64,000 bases of DNA from Amoeboaphelidium protococcarum (GCA_023515745.1 JALECJ010000254.1:1674001-1738000); one strand, 5' to 3'; counted from the first letter of the stretch, positions 46,972 to 58,554 are shown. Notes: a model not told the origin generated them from the sequence alone. Translations and numbers: made by a program.

Positions 46972-49590
46972 TCACATAAATGAAGTTTACGTCTTGCCCA
47001 TCTTCTAACTATTAGGAGCCTGCATCATAGAAGTTGTTCGCTGTAAAGGAACCGTGCCACTCACAGCTGTCATTGTTTATGTCACTGGATTACCAAAATC
47101 TTTAGGATCTTTAAATCCAAGCCAGAAAGGCTTCAGCTTCTACTTAATTTCATAAAAGCTAGGTCGTTCTCTTGGGTCTTGGCGCCAACAAATATCAATC
47201 AGCTTCGTGATTAGAGTGTAATGACGGTTCCCTTCATATGGTTTACCATCAACCTTATACTAGGGGCTTATTGCAGGACGCTCACCGCCTCTCACCTTGG
47301 CCTCCACTTCTTTGTTCGATAACTTGTGGAATGGAACCTTTCTCTCAAGCAGCTCCCACACCATTACGGCAAAAGCATACACATCAACTGGTTTTCCTTC
47401 ATCATTCACGCCACCCGCCTTATGATACATACGATTGAACGCCTCTGGTGCAGCATAACGATAGGAAATACCAACAGCGGAAGTCTCCTTCATGCCTTTT
47501 ACGGCGGCAGACTCATTCGGACTCTTTTTGATCACTTTGGCGAGACCAAAATCACACACCACGGGATTCACAGGACAGAACGGTCTTCCTTGAGCATCTT
47601 AGCCCCAACCGACACCACCGGCCAGAGCATTCTAACCGAAAGAGCCACTAATCTTGTTGGCCATGGCTGCTAGAGAAGGATCAGTTTACCATACAGGCTT
47701 CTCGCCGGTAAGAGCGCTAGCTTTAAACTCCAATAACACGTTGGCACTCTTGAGATCACGATGCAATATTCCCACATGATGCATCTCATTCATGCCGGCT
47801 GCAATTCCCCACGATATGTGAAGAGCAATCTCTGGTAACATTTCGAATCCTTTCACAATTAGGCCCTTCTTCAGCTTAGAATCAGTCTTAACAAAAGACT
47901 TCAGAGCTTCAAACTCTGATGCATTTGCGGCATACTCTGGCAGTGACATGACCAGGGAGAACAAGTTACGATCGTACTGCTTCATCACAATGGATAACGG
48001 TTCATCAGTGAAACCAATCAATGTAATGATATTCGGATGATGGGACAAAGACTACATGATGGCAATCTCTTGGTACACCAACGTCTTTAACTCAGAGAAG
48101 GCCATATGAGGCAGAGGCTTCAATACTTTCACCACGACAGCCTCCACGCCAAACTTTTGACAAAAATCCTGATTCAATAGTTGTGCCTTGTAAATCACAC
48201 CACCACCACCTTCAGAAAATTTGCCTTTCAGACGCAGATCATCACTGAAATTCAACTACAGAAAGCCGGGCAATGCAAATGCAGTAGCTTCCGCACTAAC
48301 ATACGATGAAGGATCAGCGGGATTCTACAACTGCTATGGCCCAATGTCTGTCCTTTCGTCCTCCGGTTCATCTCCAAATATACCATGCTATTAAGTGTGA
48401 TTCTAACCCTCAGCAAAAATATAAGGAGCATTTGGGTCCATCTGATACCCAACTCCTGCTCCATTAAAGTTTACATTAAAGGCAAACCCAGTCTGAGTAT
48501 TCATATTGGAGCCATTCATTTGCTGAGCCAGTGGATTGACAGCGGAGCCTTGCATAACGCTAATAGGACGTGAGCCTATCGGCATGGATGCGGAATTGAA
48601 CCCAAACTATTGCTATTGTTACTATTACTACTGTTAACCATTAAAAAGTCCATTGTTGCCACCCATTGTACCATAATTTCCAACCTATGTAACAGGCTAA
48701 CTTTGGAATCCACCAGCAGTATTACCATTCAAAGGTAATGTAGCAGATGTTTAACTTTGGCCAAAATTACTCAAAGGTTACGTGTTTCCTCCTGCATTAG
48801 AATAAGCTGACATTGGCATAGTCGCACTTTACATGACAATCTACTGTTGATCAGATGGACCACCCGTGGTGGTAGTTGTTTGCTGTTGCTACTGCTTAGA
48901 CTTCATCTGATTCTTGTACTTATTGACTTCCTTCTGAATCTGGGCACGATTTCTCCATTGCATAACGGCATAAATGAAAATGAATCCGAGGCAAGTGGAC
49001 ACTATAGTCACTGGGATAGAGTTTGATAGATTACCAAAATTCGTCAAAAAGAACCGTCCAGTGTTAATAGCATTCTACATGTTGACATCCAAAGGGACAT
49101 TCTATTGTGCCGTGGCCACGCCTTGCTCACCTATTAACCCATTACGATTGGTGGTAGTGGCCGAGGTATGCGTGACGGTAGATTATAATCCGAACAGGAC
49201 ATGCGACGATGCAGTAGTTGACACGGTCGTGACGGAAGGAGCAGATGAGCTCTACTATGTAGGCTACATGGACGTGGATGAGCTAACCATAGTGGTAGAT
49301 GAGGTATATGTCAAGCTTTAACTCTCCACCGTCGTCGAAGATGTTAAACCAATCACACTTGATGGGCTAGACTAACTAACGGGCGACGACTACATTGTAA
49401 AATTTAACAATGTAGTACTTGATGCCTGTATCGATATGGTGGATGATGTAACATTTACCAGTGCAGAAGTGGTAGCATTTAAAGGCAAAGTTGTGCTGTT
49501 TTAGCTTGCAACATTGGTAGCAGCATAGGATATCATCAGATAGCATATCTTCCACCAGCGCATCGTTAAATCAATATTAGATGCGTGCAT
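46972..49590 (-). CDS. Single-pass receptor-like TKL-type protein kinase
   Basis: 872 residues. The N-terminus (RWWKICYLMISYAATNVAS) reads as a signal peptide. A Ser/Thr-rich ectodomain of about 170 residues (mucin-like, with N-x-S/T sites) leads to one transmembrane helix (PVTIVSTCLGFIFIYAVMQW) and a stop-transfer RNRAQ. A long Gln/Asn/Gly-rich linker precedes the kinase domain: SEGGGGVIYKAQLL, VVVKVLKP, ILHRDLKSANVLLEF, VVCDFGLAKVI, YRYAAPEAF and CWRQDPRERPSF. The tyrosine-kinase-like fold is clear. An insert of about 60 residues sits between the catalytic loop and DFG. Ligand and substrates unknown. Confidence 0.85.
48607..48636 (-). repeat. Poly-Gln tract in the receptor-kinase linker
   Basis: Ten consecutive Gln codons, seven of them TAA or TAG, in the cytoplasmic linker between transmembrane helix and kinase. 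Confidence 0.8.
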
Positions 49591-50302
49591 TATTGTAACT
49601 TGAAATATAGATTAAAATAAGCCAAGTCTTTACAATACTTATTTAAAGTTAAAAATGAAGTAAAGTGGGAAAATAACTACCACTCCATACTTAGTGCAAT
49701 CTGTTGCAACGAATGCTATTTTTAGCTGAAGCGTTACGATCAGTCCGGCCTGCAACGCGGCTTTATAATTGGACAGTAGGCGTATCAAATGCAAGTGAGT
49801 CTGTCTAAATAAAACCATAAACTGAATAAATAGATAAATGAAACAATTTTGTACAACTCGAATTAACAATTGCCTGATAACGATAATGGATACATCACAT
49901 GCAGGCTATTCATTAAAGGCAGAGTCCCAACATGAAAATCCGAACGCGCATTAAAGTGCTGTAAAAAATGACACTTACTTTACTTGTCATACAACAACGT
50001 GAGCTCAAAATCTTAACTCTATTAAAAGGCATCAGTTATCATCATGAATGGTGAGGATTTTCCAAGTAACATTTACCACTTATAAGAAGTGAAAAGACTG
50101 ATACGGAGATTGACGTCATTCTGAGTCATCACGGCAATTGTTGATTGTTGTTTCAGCCATCGATCAATTGGTGTGAGAACTGTGATAACGCCATGAGCAT
50201 TGTTCACCTTCTCTTTCTCTTTCTCTTTCGTCATCTTACCTATCTAACTAACTAACTAACTGTCTTTACAATATAGAAACTAAAAGCAAATTAGAATTCG
50301 CA
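49591..50302. other. Spacer with microsatellites
   Basis: About 710 bp. It holds TCTTTC/CTTTCT repeats near 50213-50230 and an ACTA/TAAC tetranucleotide run near 50246-50261. A 76-codon minus frame at 49639-49869 is open without a motif. Promoter of both flanking divergent genes is likely. Confidence 0.5.
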
Positions 50303-50575
50303 ATGAGCTATATCTTCAACAGCAAGAACCAGACCAACTGGAAACACGCCATGATCAACTACTTCCGTACTACTCCGACTGAGATAAAGCTGGTGTGGGC
50401 ATTCACTGCTGCGACTACGTCCTTTGGCGCGTGGCTGATCATGAACAAGGCTCAAATCTATGGAACTGAACACCTGCCGTCCCATAGACACTCCATGATT
50501 AATCGCTTGAATAGCCGTTTCGATGGTCACTCAAGTTACGAGCCAGAGCACCAGCAACAGGGTGCAAGAATGTGA
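50303..50575 (+). CDS. Small single-span membrane protein, possibly mitochondrial
   Basis: 90 residues: basic amphipathic start (YIFNSKNQTNWKHAMINYFR), one hydrophobic span (LVWAFTAATTSFGAWLIMNK) and a polar tail rich in His, Ser and Arg. Size and layout resemble respiratory-chain accessory subunits (for example the NDUFA4/B12D or NDUFA3 groups), but no diagnostic motif decides between them. Confidence 0.6.
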   Translation: MSYIFNSKNQTNWKHAMINYFRTTPTEIKLVWAFTAATTSFGAWLIMNKAQIYGTEHLPSHRHSMINRLNSRFDGHSSYEPEHQQQGARM

Positions 50576-50772
50576 TACTGTATGTTTAATAAATGAAGTA
50601 GTATAAATAAATCAAATAAATGATAGTCTTCTTATATCCATAATACTTTAAATCTTGTCTTTTCAAAATGCATTAGTGTAAAAGTGTATCTGATGCTCCG
50701 TTTCGTCACGGCATACCACGCCCTTTGCTTCAATCGCCTACACAACAGTTATGACGTAATGATATAGAACTA

Positions 50773-52131
50773 TCAAATGGTGCATTAAAAAAAAATTTCT
50801 ACCAATAGTTCCTCTTGTGCAAGAGCAATAGACAGTTTAGTATGTTCCGATAATATAAGAGCGTTGACGTACGGAATGCTTTAAAGTAGCTCCTTAAGAA
50901 CGCGTTCAAGATCGAATCCCGAGTGCTTGATCAGCTTCAAACCAGACTAAAGTACTTGCACCTTAAGCGATGACTTATCATTTTCATTCCACAACATACA
51001 TGCATCATGCATATCATTGGCACTAATAAGAGACATTCCGCGAGCTTTATTGTATAGGCAGAAGGCGTCTGTCATACTTACGGCTCCGAGACGAGCCAAG
51101 ATTGGTTCCAGAAATTATCGCAGCTGAGTAGACAGTTCACTAATGTAAAGGTCACCGGTCACGTCTCTTGTGACAATATTCGATATTCCAAGAGATTTCA
51201 TTGCATCCTTCAAGTCAGTGATTTCATCGCGTTTGTTAACACTTGACCCGGCAGATGATTAATATTGCATTTTCTCTGCATAATTTGAGACCATCTGGAC
51301 AACCATCTTTGACTTGGCCATCAGGGAATCCAAATCTTGAAATGCTTCATTGAGAGTCGCTTTATCAGTGGATCGCTTCAACTCTAAATTATTAAGCAGG
51401 CCAGAAAGACCAATTTACTGTTTAGTGGACTGCTATTCAGTCTATTGAACTTCCGAGTTACTTTATGTCCACGATTTGGCACTCAAGACTTGCTTCAACT
51501 TTGTAAAAAATGTCGCCTATCCACCACTTCTGAAAGATAATTTTATATAATTAGGCCCAAGAGATGCCGCTTCTTCTGTAGAAATATCGTTAACGTCAGC
51601 TTCATCACGTGCCTATTCAGGCCATAGCAAAGTGTCACATACGACACACTTCTGATCCCGCCCAGAGTTTATGAATGTACACGCGCGACATTACACTTGA
51701 ACATCAGCTTATATAGACGCGATGCCACAGACGCTGCACTTTAGCGAAGATTTATATGTGGTCAAGGTATTAGATTCTTGACATACACCGCAAATCCAAG
51801 TGCATAAATATGCATTATCACTTTGCTTTTAATTAGAGACTGAAGCATGGCCACCAATAGATACAATGATCTTTGCGCTGGATGTAAGAAATGCAGATTT
51901 CTGTAAAACCAACTTTACTCTACTCAAACTCAATCGATACTTGGATTACTCGCCACTAACCCAGTACAAATTACGATTGGTCAAGTAGAGTACTCCCATC
52001 TCGCCAGCAAGTCGCTGTTCTCTGTCATAAAGTCCAACATCTTGTTACATCAACTGCAGTCGATCCTCATCATCGAAAACTGGTCTTAGGGAATCAGGAA
52101 CAAGTTTGAATGTACTCTCTAAAAATTCCAT
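50773..52131 (-). CDS. VPS36: ESCRT-II subunit VPS36 with NZF fingers
   Basis: A 452-residue single exon. The GLUE domain (AGEMGVLYLTNRNLYWVSGE and the following strands) is split by two NZF-type zinc fingers, WICGVCQESNTLTTYKSSLK with later Cys pairs, and VQCRACTFINSGRDQKCVVC, as in yeast Vps36. The C-terminal EAP45 winged helices follow (LNEAFQDLDSLMAKSKMVVQ; YISELSTQLRQFLEPILARL; MSLISANDMHDACMLWNEND). It binds phosphoinositide and ubiquitin on endosomes with Vps22/Vps25. The C-terminus ends through a T9 run (plus-strand A9 at 50787-50795), a place where indels are likely. Confidence 0.93.
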
Positions 52132-52205
52132 TACTTTATAAAATAAATATATTAACCGGTTCAACTTTTACTAAGTAAGGAGCTCTCAATGCACCAACTG
52201 ACTGA

Positions 52206-52716
52206 ATGTAATCGAGAGAGAGAGAGACCTTCTTTAGAGTTGATCGCTTTGAACCGGATCGTCTTTCATTTTCAACAGGCAAAAACAGACTTCACGTTGG
52301 ACTATGGATGGGAATTGACAATTATGGTCGTATAATTGCTTTTTAGAGTTGTCGGAAATTGGCATCTGGCTCTTCGCCACAAGGACGTCACGCTGAATTG
52401 AACAAGTTGAAGTTTCGGTCCGGTCTGATGGTAAGAACCTTATTATCACGATGACCTGAAAATGCTTGACACCATTTTACGGTTCAATCGCCTCGAAGAA
52501 GTTCGCGTTGGTGTTGGATGAATATGGCTCCAGTATAACGACATGAGCAAGTTTCTGGCCAGGTGTATTGAAGCATTTGAAGGTATAACAATAATGTTTT
52601 AGAAAGTTAAAGTTAGGTTGTTGAATGAGACTTGGACACTGTGTAATAATTATGATTGTGTATAAACTGGTATCACTTGTTGTAAACACGCGTAAATATT
52701 ATACCAGTGCTGGTGA
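52206..52716 (+). CDS. Small two-exon gene with HAE-containing motif, unrecognised
   Basis: Exon 1 (52206-52430) and exon 2 (52534-52716) are joined by GTAAGA..CAG to 135 aa. Exon 1 has DRFEPDRLSFSTGKNRLHVG and SPQGRHAELNKLKFRSG; the HAE within it recalls cytidine-deaminase-like zinc sites, yet the matching P-C-x-x-C is not evident downstream. Exon 2 is rich in Cys (RCIEAF; LCNNYDC; CCKHAQ). It starts 74 bp from VPS36 on the opposite strand. The minus strand is also TGA-free across the whole length, so the coding strand is not certain. Confidence 0.35.
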
Positions 52717-52785
52717 CTTCTACTCTTTGCTATCAAGGTCGATCGTATGCCCTAAAATTATAATCTGAGACACAGATAACAAGTA

Positions 52786-52821
52786 CACCGCCAAGTTGGA
52801 ATACAGCGGGAATACAGGCGG
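52786..52821 (+). repeat. Left terminal inverted repeat
   Basis: Outer end of the TIR transposon; pairs with 54241-54274 in inverse orientation. Confidence 0.85.
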
Positions 52822-54240
52822 TTTGTTTCGGGTGAATTACAGGCTAGAATTACAGGTTTTTAGGACCTATTCCAAAACGATGTATTACAGTGTATTTCAA
52901 GCTGTAATACAAAACAATTATAAACCTGTAATCAGGAATGAATTCAAAATAAGGTACAGTCATTAAAGCTACTTAGATCGTCAAAAGGAACTCTATTTTA
53001 TTCAGATAGTCATTCATACACTAAAAGAGAACCGGTATCCCCAACGCTGCACCATAGATACTTGTTAATTCGCCTTAAGCCATTCATATGAGAATCCAGT
53101 TATCACACTCACCAGTCGAGATTCTTATACAGATATTTATTGTGAGCTACGGGAGAAATATAGAAAATCAATCATTACACAGATAGTACTAACCAGCCTT
53201 TTACAACTTATAACCACCATGCAGCTAAGGATAAACGTTAATTGGTCAATTTTCTAATGGAGGGCTAACAGTTTGACTGCTGTAGTTACCTACAAGATTT
53301 ACCACAATAAAGAGATTAACGACAATTGATGTTGCAATGAATCTTACCTTTGAGAACTCTCACAATCACTAGACCAATAAGCTTCAACAACCTACAACCA
53401 CTAGTTAAATAGGAGAAGACATGTCTTGAACACAAGCAGATAGCGGCCAGACCATGGATTTAATGCACAGTCTAAAGCTCATAAAGACTCATCACAAATA
53501 GCATCACAGATCAGATAAATAGCTACAATTGAGTCTTTCAAGAGAAATCATACCTTAAATAGTAAAACATATCCACAGCATTCATTCTCTAAGTCATGCC
53601 TACAAAATAAAAATGAGAACTACAAACATACCTTTAAACATAATACGATGAACATGGCAGCTCAATGGTACCTACGAAGAGTGAACTTTTAACGATGAGT
53701 CATTGAATGTAACATCATTATCCCAAAGCCTACCTCAGTATATATTGAAGAGTACATATTGCCAGCTGAACTATAGAACTACAATTAGAATCCAGAGTCT
53801 TATATGACGAGTTGTTTTGCAGAGCTTGATACCAGACGATGCCATCGTTCAACAGCTATTAGACTTGATCAAGCAGATGAGGTAGTTTAACCATCCAAGG
53901 ATACTGCACATATCTAAAAAAACACGCAGCATGTACTCGTTAAGCTTTACTATAGAATGAGCTTGAGTAATAATAGGATTTAACACTAAAGTGGATGGTG
54001 ACCCAGGTTGTTTATTGAACAACGGATTGCTGTTGCAGAGAATGAAGAGAGTGTGTGTGTGACAACAAGAGATAGCACCATCGATGACTCATTCTATATA
54101 ATATCCTCTAAATACAGTTATCATTACATGAGAATACAGTGTCAGCAATTTTCACTGTAATTGCTGCTGTAATAGCCGGCGAATCTGGAAAACACGGAAT
54201 AAAGTGGAATTCAAGCGTAATCAAGTCTAATTTCACTTTT

Positions 54241-54274
54241 GATCTGTATTCCGCTGTATTCTAACTTGGCGGTG
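54241..54274 (-). repeat. Right terminal inverted repeat
   Basis: Inverse partner of the left end of the TIR transposon, differing by one substitution and one missing G. Confidence 0.85.
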
Positions 54275-54382
54275 TACATTAAAGCTAGTATTCATTCGGC
54301 TGCAGAGACACTATGAGTCATGGGGCGAGTTAACATACTATAACATTAGCTAAACTCTTCTATATAAGGTTGTGTTATCAGC

Positions 54383-55310
54383 CATGCCACCAAATTCAAG
54401 CACGATGTTGATGGTGTTGCTTTACACTTAAATATATATTAACGCATGCAGTCAACCTACTGGCAGGCAAATGTTGATATGAAGATTATCCTAGATGGTG
54501 CAGGCACAATTTAATTCAGTACAAGGTGAAGTATGCCTCTAAAGCTGGCAAAGGGTCTAATGTCTCTGAAAGCATCGCGAGATGTTTATTATCATAAAGT
54601 TAGACTCTGAATACCGCCATTGTTACAGAAAGAAGACGTGTAGTGCATATACAATGAACACATGCAATATCAAAATGCCAAGAAATAATAATAAAAACTA
54701 GAATAGACAGCATCCTTATGCCGCTAGAGAAAGAAGTGTCAGAACACGTCGCGATGTCTGTGCCCATCTAATTGAGCATGGAATAACAGAGAACGAGTAT
54801 CATCACATTGTAGTGAACTCTGTTTACTGCCAATTGTAGAACTAGCCATCTGCTGTTATAATACGAACATATACTGGACGGCTCATAGAGAAAGACTCTC
54901 GACATTCGTCGCCCAGTTTGTTCAAGCTTCCGTGTATCTTTTATCAATTGTAAGGCGTTTGCTGTTTGAGTATGAGCTATAGTGCAAGAAGTTACAAATG
55001 TTCTTATTATTCTCGGACTTTTGATATGATGCCAATTTTCAACCTCTGGACGCCTAGGAAACTAGGCTGGTACTGATGCATGAGAGCTCTCTACAGAATT
55101 GGGATGTGATTAGAGTAAGAATAGAAGTGTATAGAGACAACATGTCCAAAGCTGAGATATCTGCTTGGTTAAAACCCTCTGAGTATGTTGATCTGATCAA
55201 ACTGTCCTGCATATAGTGGATTGCTGAATATATCTTACATCTTGGCATTGCAATGCGTGCAGATTTAACGTGAGAAGCAGGCAGGCGTGTTGATGTATCA
55301 AACAACTTGA
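54383..55310 (+). pseudogene. Helitron-like element remnant
   Basis: At 54383-54540 the frame encodes HATKFKHDVDGVALHLNIYQ, then STYWQANVDMKIILDGAGTI, and one frame over YKVKYASKAGKGSNVSESIA. This is the Helitron pattern W-x-A-N-x-D-x-x-x-I...Y-x-x-K-Y-x-S-K-x-x-K. A one-base shift separates the two halves. Following frames at 54654-55076 (140 codons, VCAHLIEHGITENEYHHIVV) and about 55040-55270 (DNMSKAEISAWLKPSEYVDL) are open but change frame, in keeping with decay. No intact helicase or Rep motif set remains in the window. Confidence 0.6.
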
Positions 55311-55594
55311 GAAGAGACTAGCTAGTGCATGCAAGAAATTCCGGGCCGTGTATCATCACAATAATATCTTAATAGATAATTTCAACTCCTCACAAGGGCA
55401 AAGACAAGAGAAGGCACTGCCAATACCGGTATTATCAGAATTAATGATACAGCGAATCTACAAGCTACTAGTGCATTTATGATCGGGAAACAATTGCATT
55501 AAAATCGTTGAATTGTCAGAAGAGATCCAACAGATTCGACTTATAAAAACATTAAAATGTAGTACATTCATCATTAGCTATATGACATTATTCA

Positions 55595-56332
55595 TCATTT
55601 TTACTTCACAAGACTCTTGAATGCACTAACTGTGGAGGTATAATCCAGCAGAGAATCTTTAGAGTCAGTCGTTTTGAATTGGAGAAAATCGATAAATTCT
55701 CTCCCAAACTCTGCCTGAATCTTGGCGCGGCGAGACTCATTATTACCATTTTGCTTCTACTAAGCAGAGGAGGATGTACTATTACTATAAGACATGTAAA
55801 TGTACAGCGTCTCAATGATCGAGTGGAAAAGACGATCTGAGGTAGAATGGGCATTAATTACTTGATGTATGGCACGCAAATCCAAAATATCATCCGCCGA
55901 CTAATCATCAAGAGAGATCATTAGTTATATTGTTTCAACTAAAGATATTTTAACCTTTTCAACTATTCTATCTGAATTAAGCAATTGATGTAACACTTGA
56001 CTACATTCAGCGATACTTTCCCTATCTCCGAGTAATTGCCTGGCAATAAGACCCTCTAGTGCGTGGCATGCATACATGATCTCTTCATCATTCCTGGTGA
56101 CTCTTATAATCTAAAACAAGATTTCAGCGAGTAATTTAGTCACTGATGATAAACTAGTAGTCTTTAATATATCTTCCACTTGATGTAATAGTTGGCATAA
56201 CATTCTCAAACCATCTATTCGCAGGTGGACAAGCTAACATTCCATTAATCTTAAACATTCCTACATTTTAAATTCAACCTTTTTCTACTCCAAAAGTTAT
56301 TATTACTGCAACTAGAGAGAGACCATGATCAT
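55595..56332 (-). CDS. Helical-repeat (ARM/HEAT-like) protein, unrecognised
   Basis: 245 residues, with about 12 TAA/TAG Gln codons. After a Gln-rich start (MIMVSLQLQQQQLLEQKK) the chain is a run of paired amphipathic helices (IDGLRMLCQLLHQVEDILKT; SVTKLLAEILFQIIRVTRND; EEIMYACHALEGLIARQLLG; LRAIHQVINAHSTSDRLFHS) typical of an ARM/HEAT solenoid. The C-terminus includes RRAKIQAEFGREFIDFLQF. It sits between transposon remnants, but its coherent composition and single frame argue for a living gene. Specific identity not recognised. Confidence 0.6.
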
Positions 56333-56624
56333 CTGAAGAGTATTATGCACCAAATTAATTTGTACAGTAGAATGGATAATGAAACAATGGGCGGGTGGGA
56401 GTTTCGAAGTTGGGGTGAATCAAAGGTAACGCTCGCTCAGCTAAAGGAAGAATCGAGCTCGATTTCACACACACGCACTCTCTCTCTTTCTCTTTGACAT
56501 ATACATTGTAGGAAATGGTTATGGTTCCATACAGGCCAATCCTTACTCTTTGCTACGCTTTGTTACTGAACGTCTTAGATAAATGATGCGTCACTATATT
56601 GAAGGAGGCTACCGAAGTGGATGA

Positions 56625-57212
56625 CTTTATAAAAATCAACGCAAAGACATCTTATAAAAGGCTTAACTCAGAAGATTGCCTTATAGGCTGTTTGTGAGTG
56701 GCTTATGGGCAATAATCGTCGACATTTAATCTGTTATGTAACATTATGATGTTGTATTCTGGGATTGTGGGATTAATTACGCCTAATATTAAGACGATAT
56801 TGCATCTGATTTCGAAAATCCGTTGCATCGACCGTCAAGATTGTACGCGTATTGGTTCGTCTACCTGCCTCTGGTTTCTTACGGGTTCATACAATATCTG
56901 AACTAAAAAGCTGTGAAACCATTCTCTTTGCTGCCCGTCTGCAGTAGTAAGATAAAGTTGGTGACAGTTACAAGTGGAATTTTAGATAGAACGATATTAC
57001 CTGGTTTGACGATGGCAACTCTATCTGAGAAAGTGCCTGAATACAAGAACGCGTAAATGGTTGGCCTTAAGGCTTATGGAGTAGTGCTATTACAATGCAA
57101 GTTGTAAGAATTTGTACTATCGACTACTTCTTTCAGGATGACTAGTAGGATGGAATTAAAGATCGAACTATTGGAGTGTTAGGTTAAGTAAGGGGCACTT
57201 ATTGTGATTTGA
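56625..57212 (+). pseudogene. Open frame ahead of Gypsy RT, likely retroelement-derived
   Basis: A TGA-free stretch of 195 codons with no clear ATG start (LYKNQRKDILQKAQLRRLPY; RPSRLYAYWFVYLPLVSYGF; ILPGLTMATLSEKVPEYKNA). It lies directly upstream of the Gypsy reverse-transcriptase fragment and may be its decayed gag/protease part, although no protease DTG/DSG motif is visible. Confidence 0.3.
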
Positions 57213-57306
57213 TAGTTTTCGGACTTAAGGTTACAGCGAATTCTTTACCTGATTAGTTTTCATAGCTTTAATATTGGCATTATTGAGAACCTATTAGTAG
57301 AATAGA

Positions 57307-57612
57307 TTGGATTGCAAATATTTTGGTTTAATCTTGGCAGAACGACTAACTGGACTCTGCTGGATAACCGGTTGCCTAACTGATCATTTCCCGATTCCTC
57401 GCCTGGATAGTGTATATCTAGACATCGGTAAATGTGGCTATTTCTCGATAGTTGATTTTATAGATTCTTTTTCTTTATCTTGGTTCTAAGTACAAGTTGC
57501 ATAAAAAAGAACTGCTTTCCGTGCTGTTTCTGGTATATACACGTACCTAAGATTGCCACAAGGATTTAAGAATAATTTTGTTCACTCAACTAACTCTCTC
57601 GCTTACTGCTGA
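57307..57612 (+). pseudogene. Ty3/Gypsy reverse-transcriptase fragment
   Basis: The frame reads LTDHFPIPRLDSVYLDIGKC, GYFSIVDFIDSFSLSWFQVQ, QKRTAFRAVSGIYTYLRLPQ and GFKNN. This matches the Gypsy RT core (PLPRIDD...YFSxLDL...KTAF...Y.F.RMPFGL.N.). The fragment starts and ends abruptly within the RT domain and lacks the catalytic YxDD motif, so it is inactive. Confidence 0.8.
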
Positions 57613-57625
57613 CTCTAATTCATGA

Positions 57626-58046
57626 GTGTGCGACAGTGGCTCAACGACATTTGTCACTTGTAAAAAGGACTGGCTGATTGACTACGTCGAGGAGCCTGGG
57701 TTGTGTCACACCGCAGATGCTGCAAATCGGGTGGCTATTGTCGGAAAGGGACGCATGTTTCTTGAGTACGACGTAGCCGGTAACAAGAGTTATGTCATGG
57801 CCTATGAGGTTTGGTACAGCCCAATGTTTGGCTATAATCTCTTTCCTGTTAACAAATCCAGTAAGACCAAGGAAATGTCTGCGTTCTTCGATAATGGCTA
57901 AGTGATCGTGAAAAATTAGAATGAAGCATTGCCACAGGTGAACTGCAGGACAATGGAGACATGGAGGATCTCTTTGTGATGAAAGTCAAAGTCTTTACCG
58001 AAGCCAAAGGTCCTCCTAACAATGTCTTATCGATAAGACTGCATTG
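57626..58046 (+). pseudogene. Ty1/Copia protease and GAG-pre-integrase remnant
   Basis: The frame opens with CDSGSTTFVTCKKDWLIDYV (Copia-type aspartic protease DSG) and continues AADAANRVAIVGKGRMFLEY, GYNLFPVNK and IVKNQNEA. A frame change near 57950 restores a Copia-like NGDMEDLFVMKVKVF segment (the GAG-pre-integrase region). The element is thus broken. Confidence 0.75.
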
Positions 58047-58209
58047 AGAATTGCCAATGAGGACAACTTTCGGCCTCGACAATAAAGGCAGCGTATGATC
58101 CAGACGTGTAGTAACATGATTTGCGTGATAATTTTGCAGATTAGATATCAAATTTTTGGTTAGTATTCTGATCCTTAGCCTGAGGTTGATATTAATAATT
58201 GTAATATTA

Positions 58210-58554
58210 CATAATGATAATGCAGATCAATCAGCTGTAGCTCGCGATGATTATTTCGATATATACCTGAAAGATTAGCAAATATTGGCCAAGGATGTAA
58301 AATATAAATAATAATTTCACGATGGAGCAGGATTGACTTTAAATCGATTACGAGAATGTGTTGACTTGATTAATTTAGTTTCACATCGCGTCAAGATAGC
58401 TTGCCAGAATAAGCAAGTGTGGGTAGAATAAACGGCCAAGTGTTTAATTACATAATCTTCTGATTATAGACGAATGATTGCCTCACCTGCGGAAGTAATG
58501 CGTCTGGGCCTGATGAAGTAGTTCTCTCCTCGGGTGAAGAATTACCACTACTGA
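58210..58554 (+). CDS. Open frame between Copia fragments, unrecognised
   Basis: About 114 codons without TGA, encoding ARDDYFDIYLKDQQILAKDV, LTLNRLRECVDLINLVSHRV and MIASPAEVMRLGLMKQFSPR. Composition is soluble and helical. It may be an exon of a host gene (an AG acceptor lies just upstream at 58224) or part of the retroelement. No family recognised. Confidence 0.3.

Larger units (their letters stand above)
52786..54274. mobile_element. DNA transposon with about 32-bp terminal inverted repeats
   Basis: The left end reads CACCGCCAAGTTGGAATACA and the right end, reverse-complemented, CACCGCCAAGTTAGAATACA; the match continues to about 32 bp with one mismatch and one single-base indel. Both ends are flanked by TA inside GTAC, consistent with a TA (Tc1/mariner/pogo-like) or 4-bp GTAC target duplication. 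Sub-terminal inverted motifs (for example GTATTACAG ... CTGTAATAC at 52884-52912) repeat the TIR theme. The 1.49-kb interior has no long transposase frame; the minus strand has several short frames with splice-like borders, the best 59 codons (MVKLPHLLDQVQQLLNDGIV). It is probably non-autonomous or degraded. Confidence 0.85.

Noticed and set aside
48974-49321. 115-codon plus frame opposite the kinase ectodomain
   Set aside because: Shadow of the Ser/Thr-rich ectodomain; acidic Val/Asp composition is what antisense Thr/Ser codons give.
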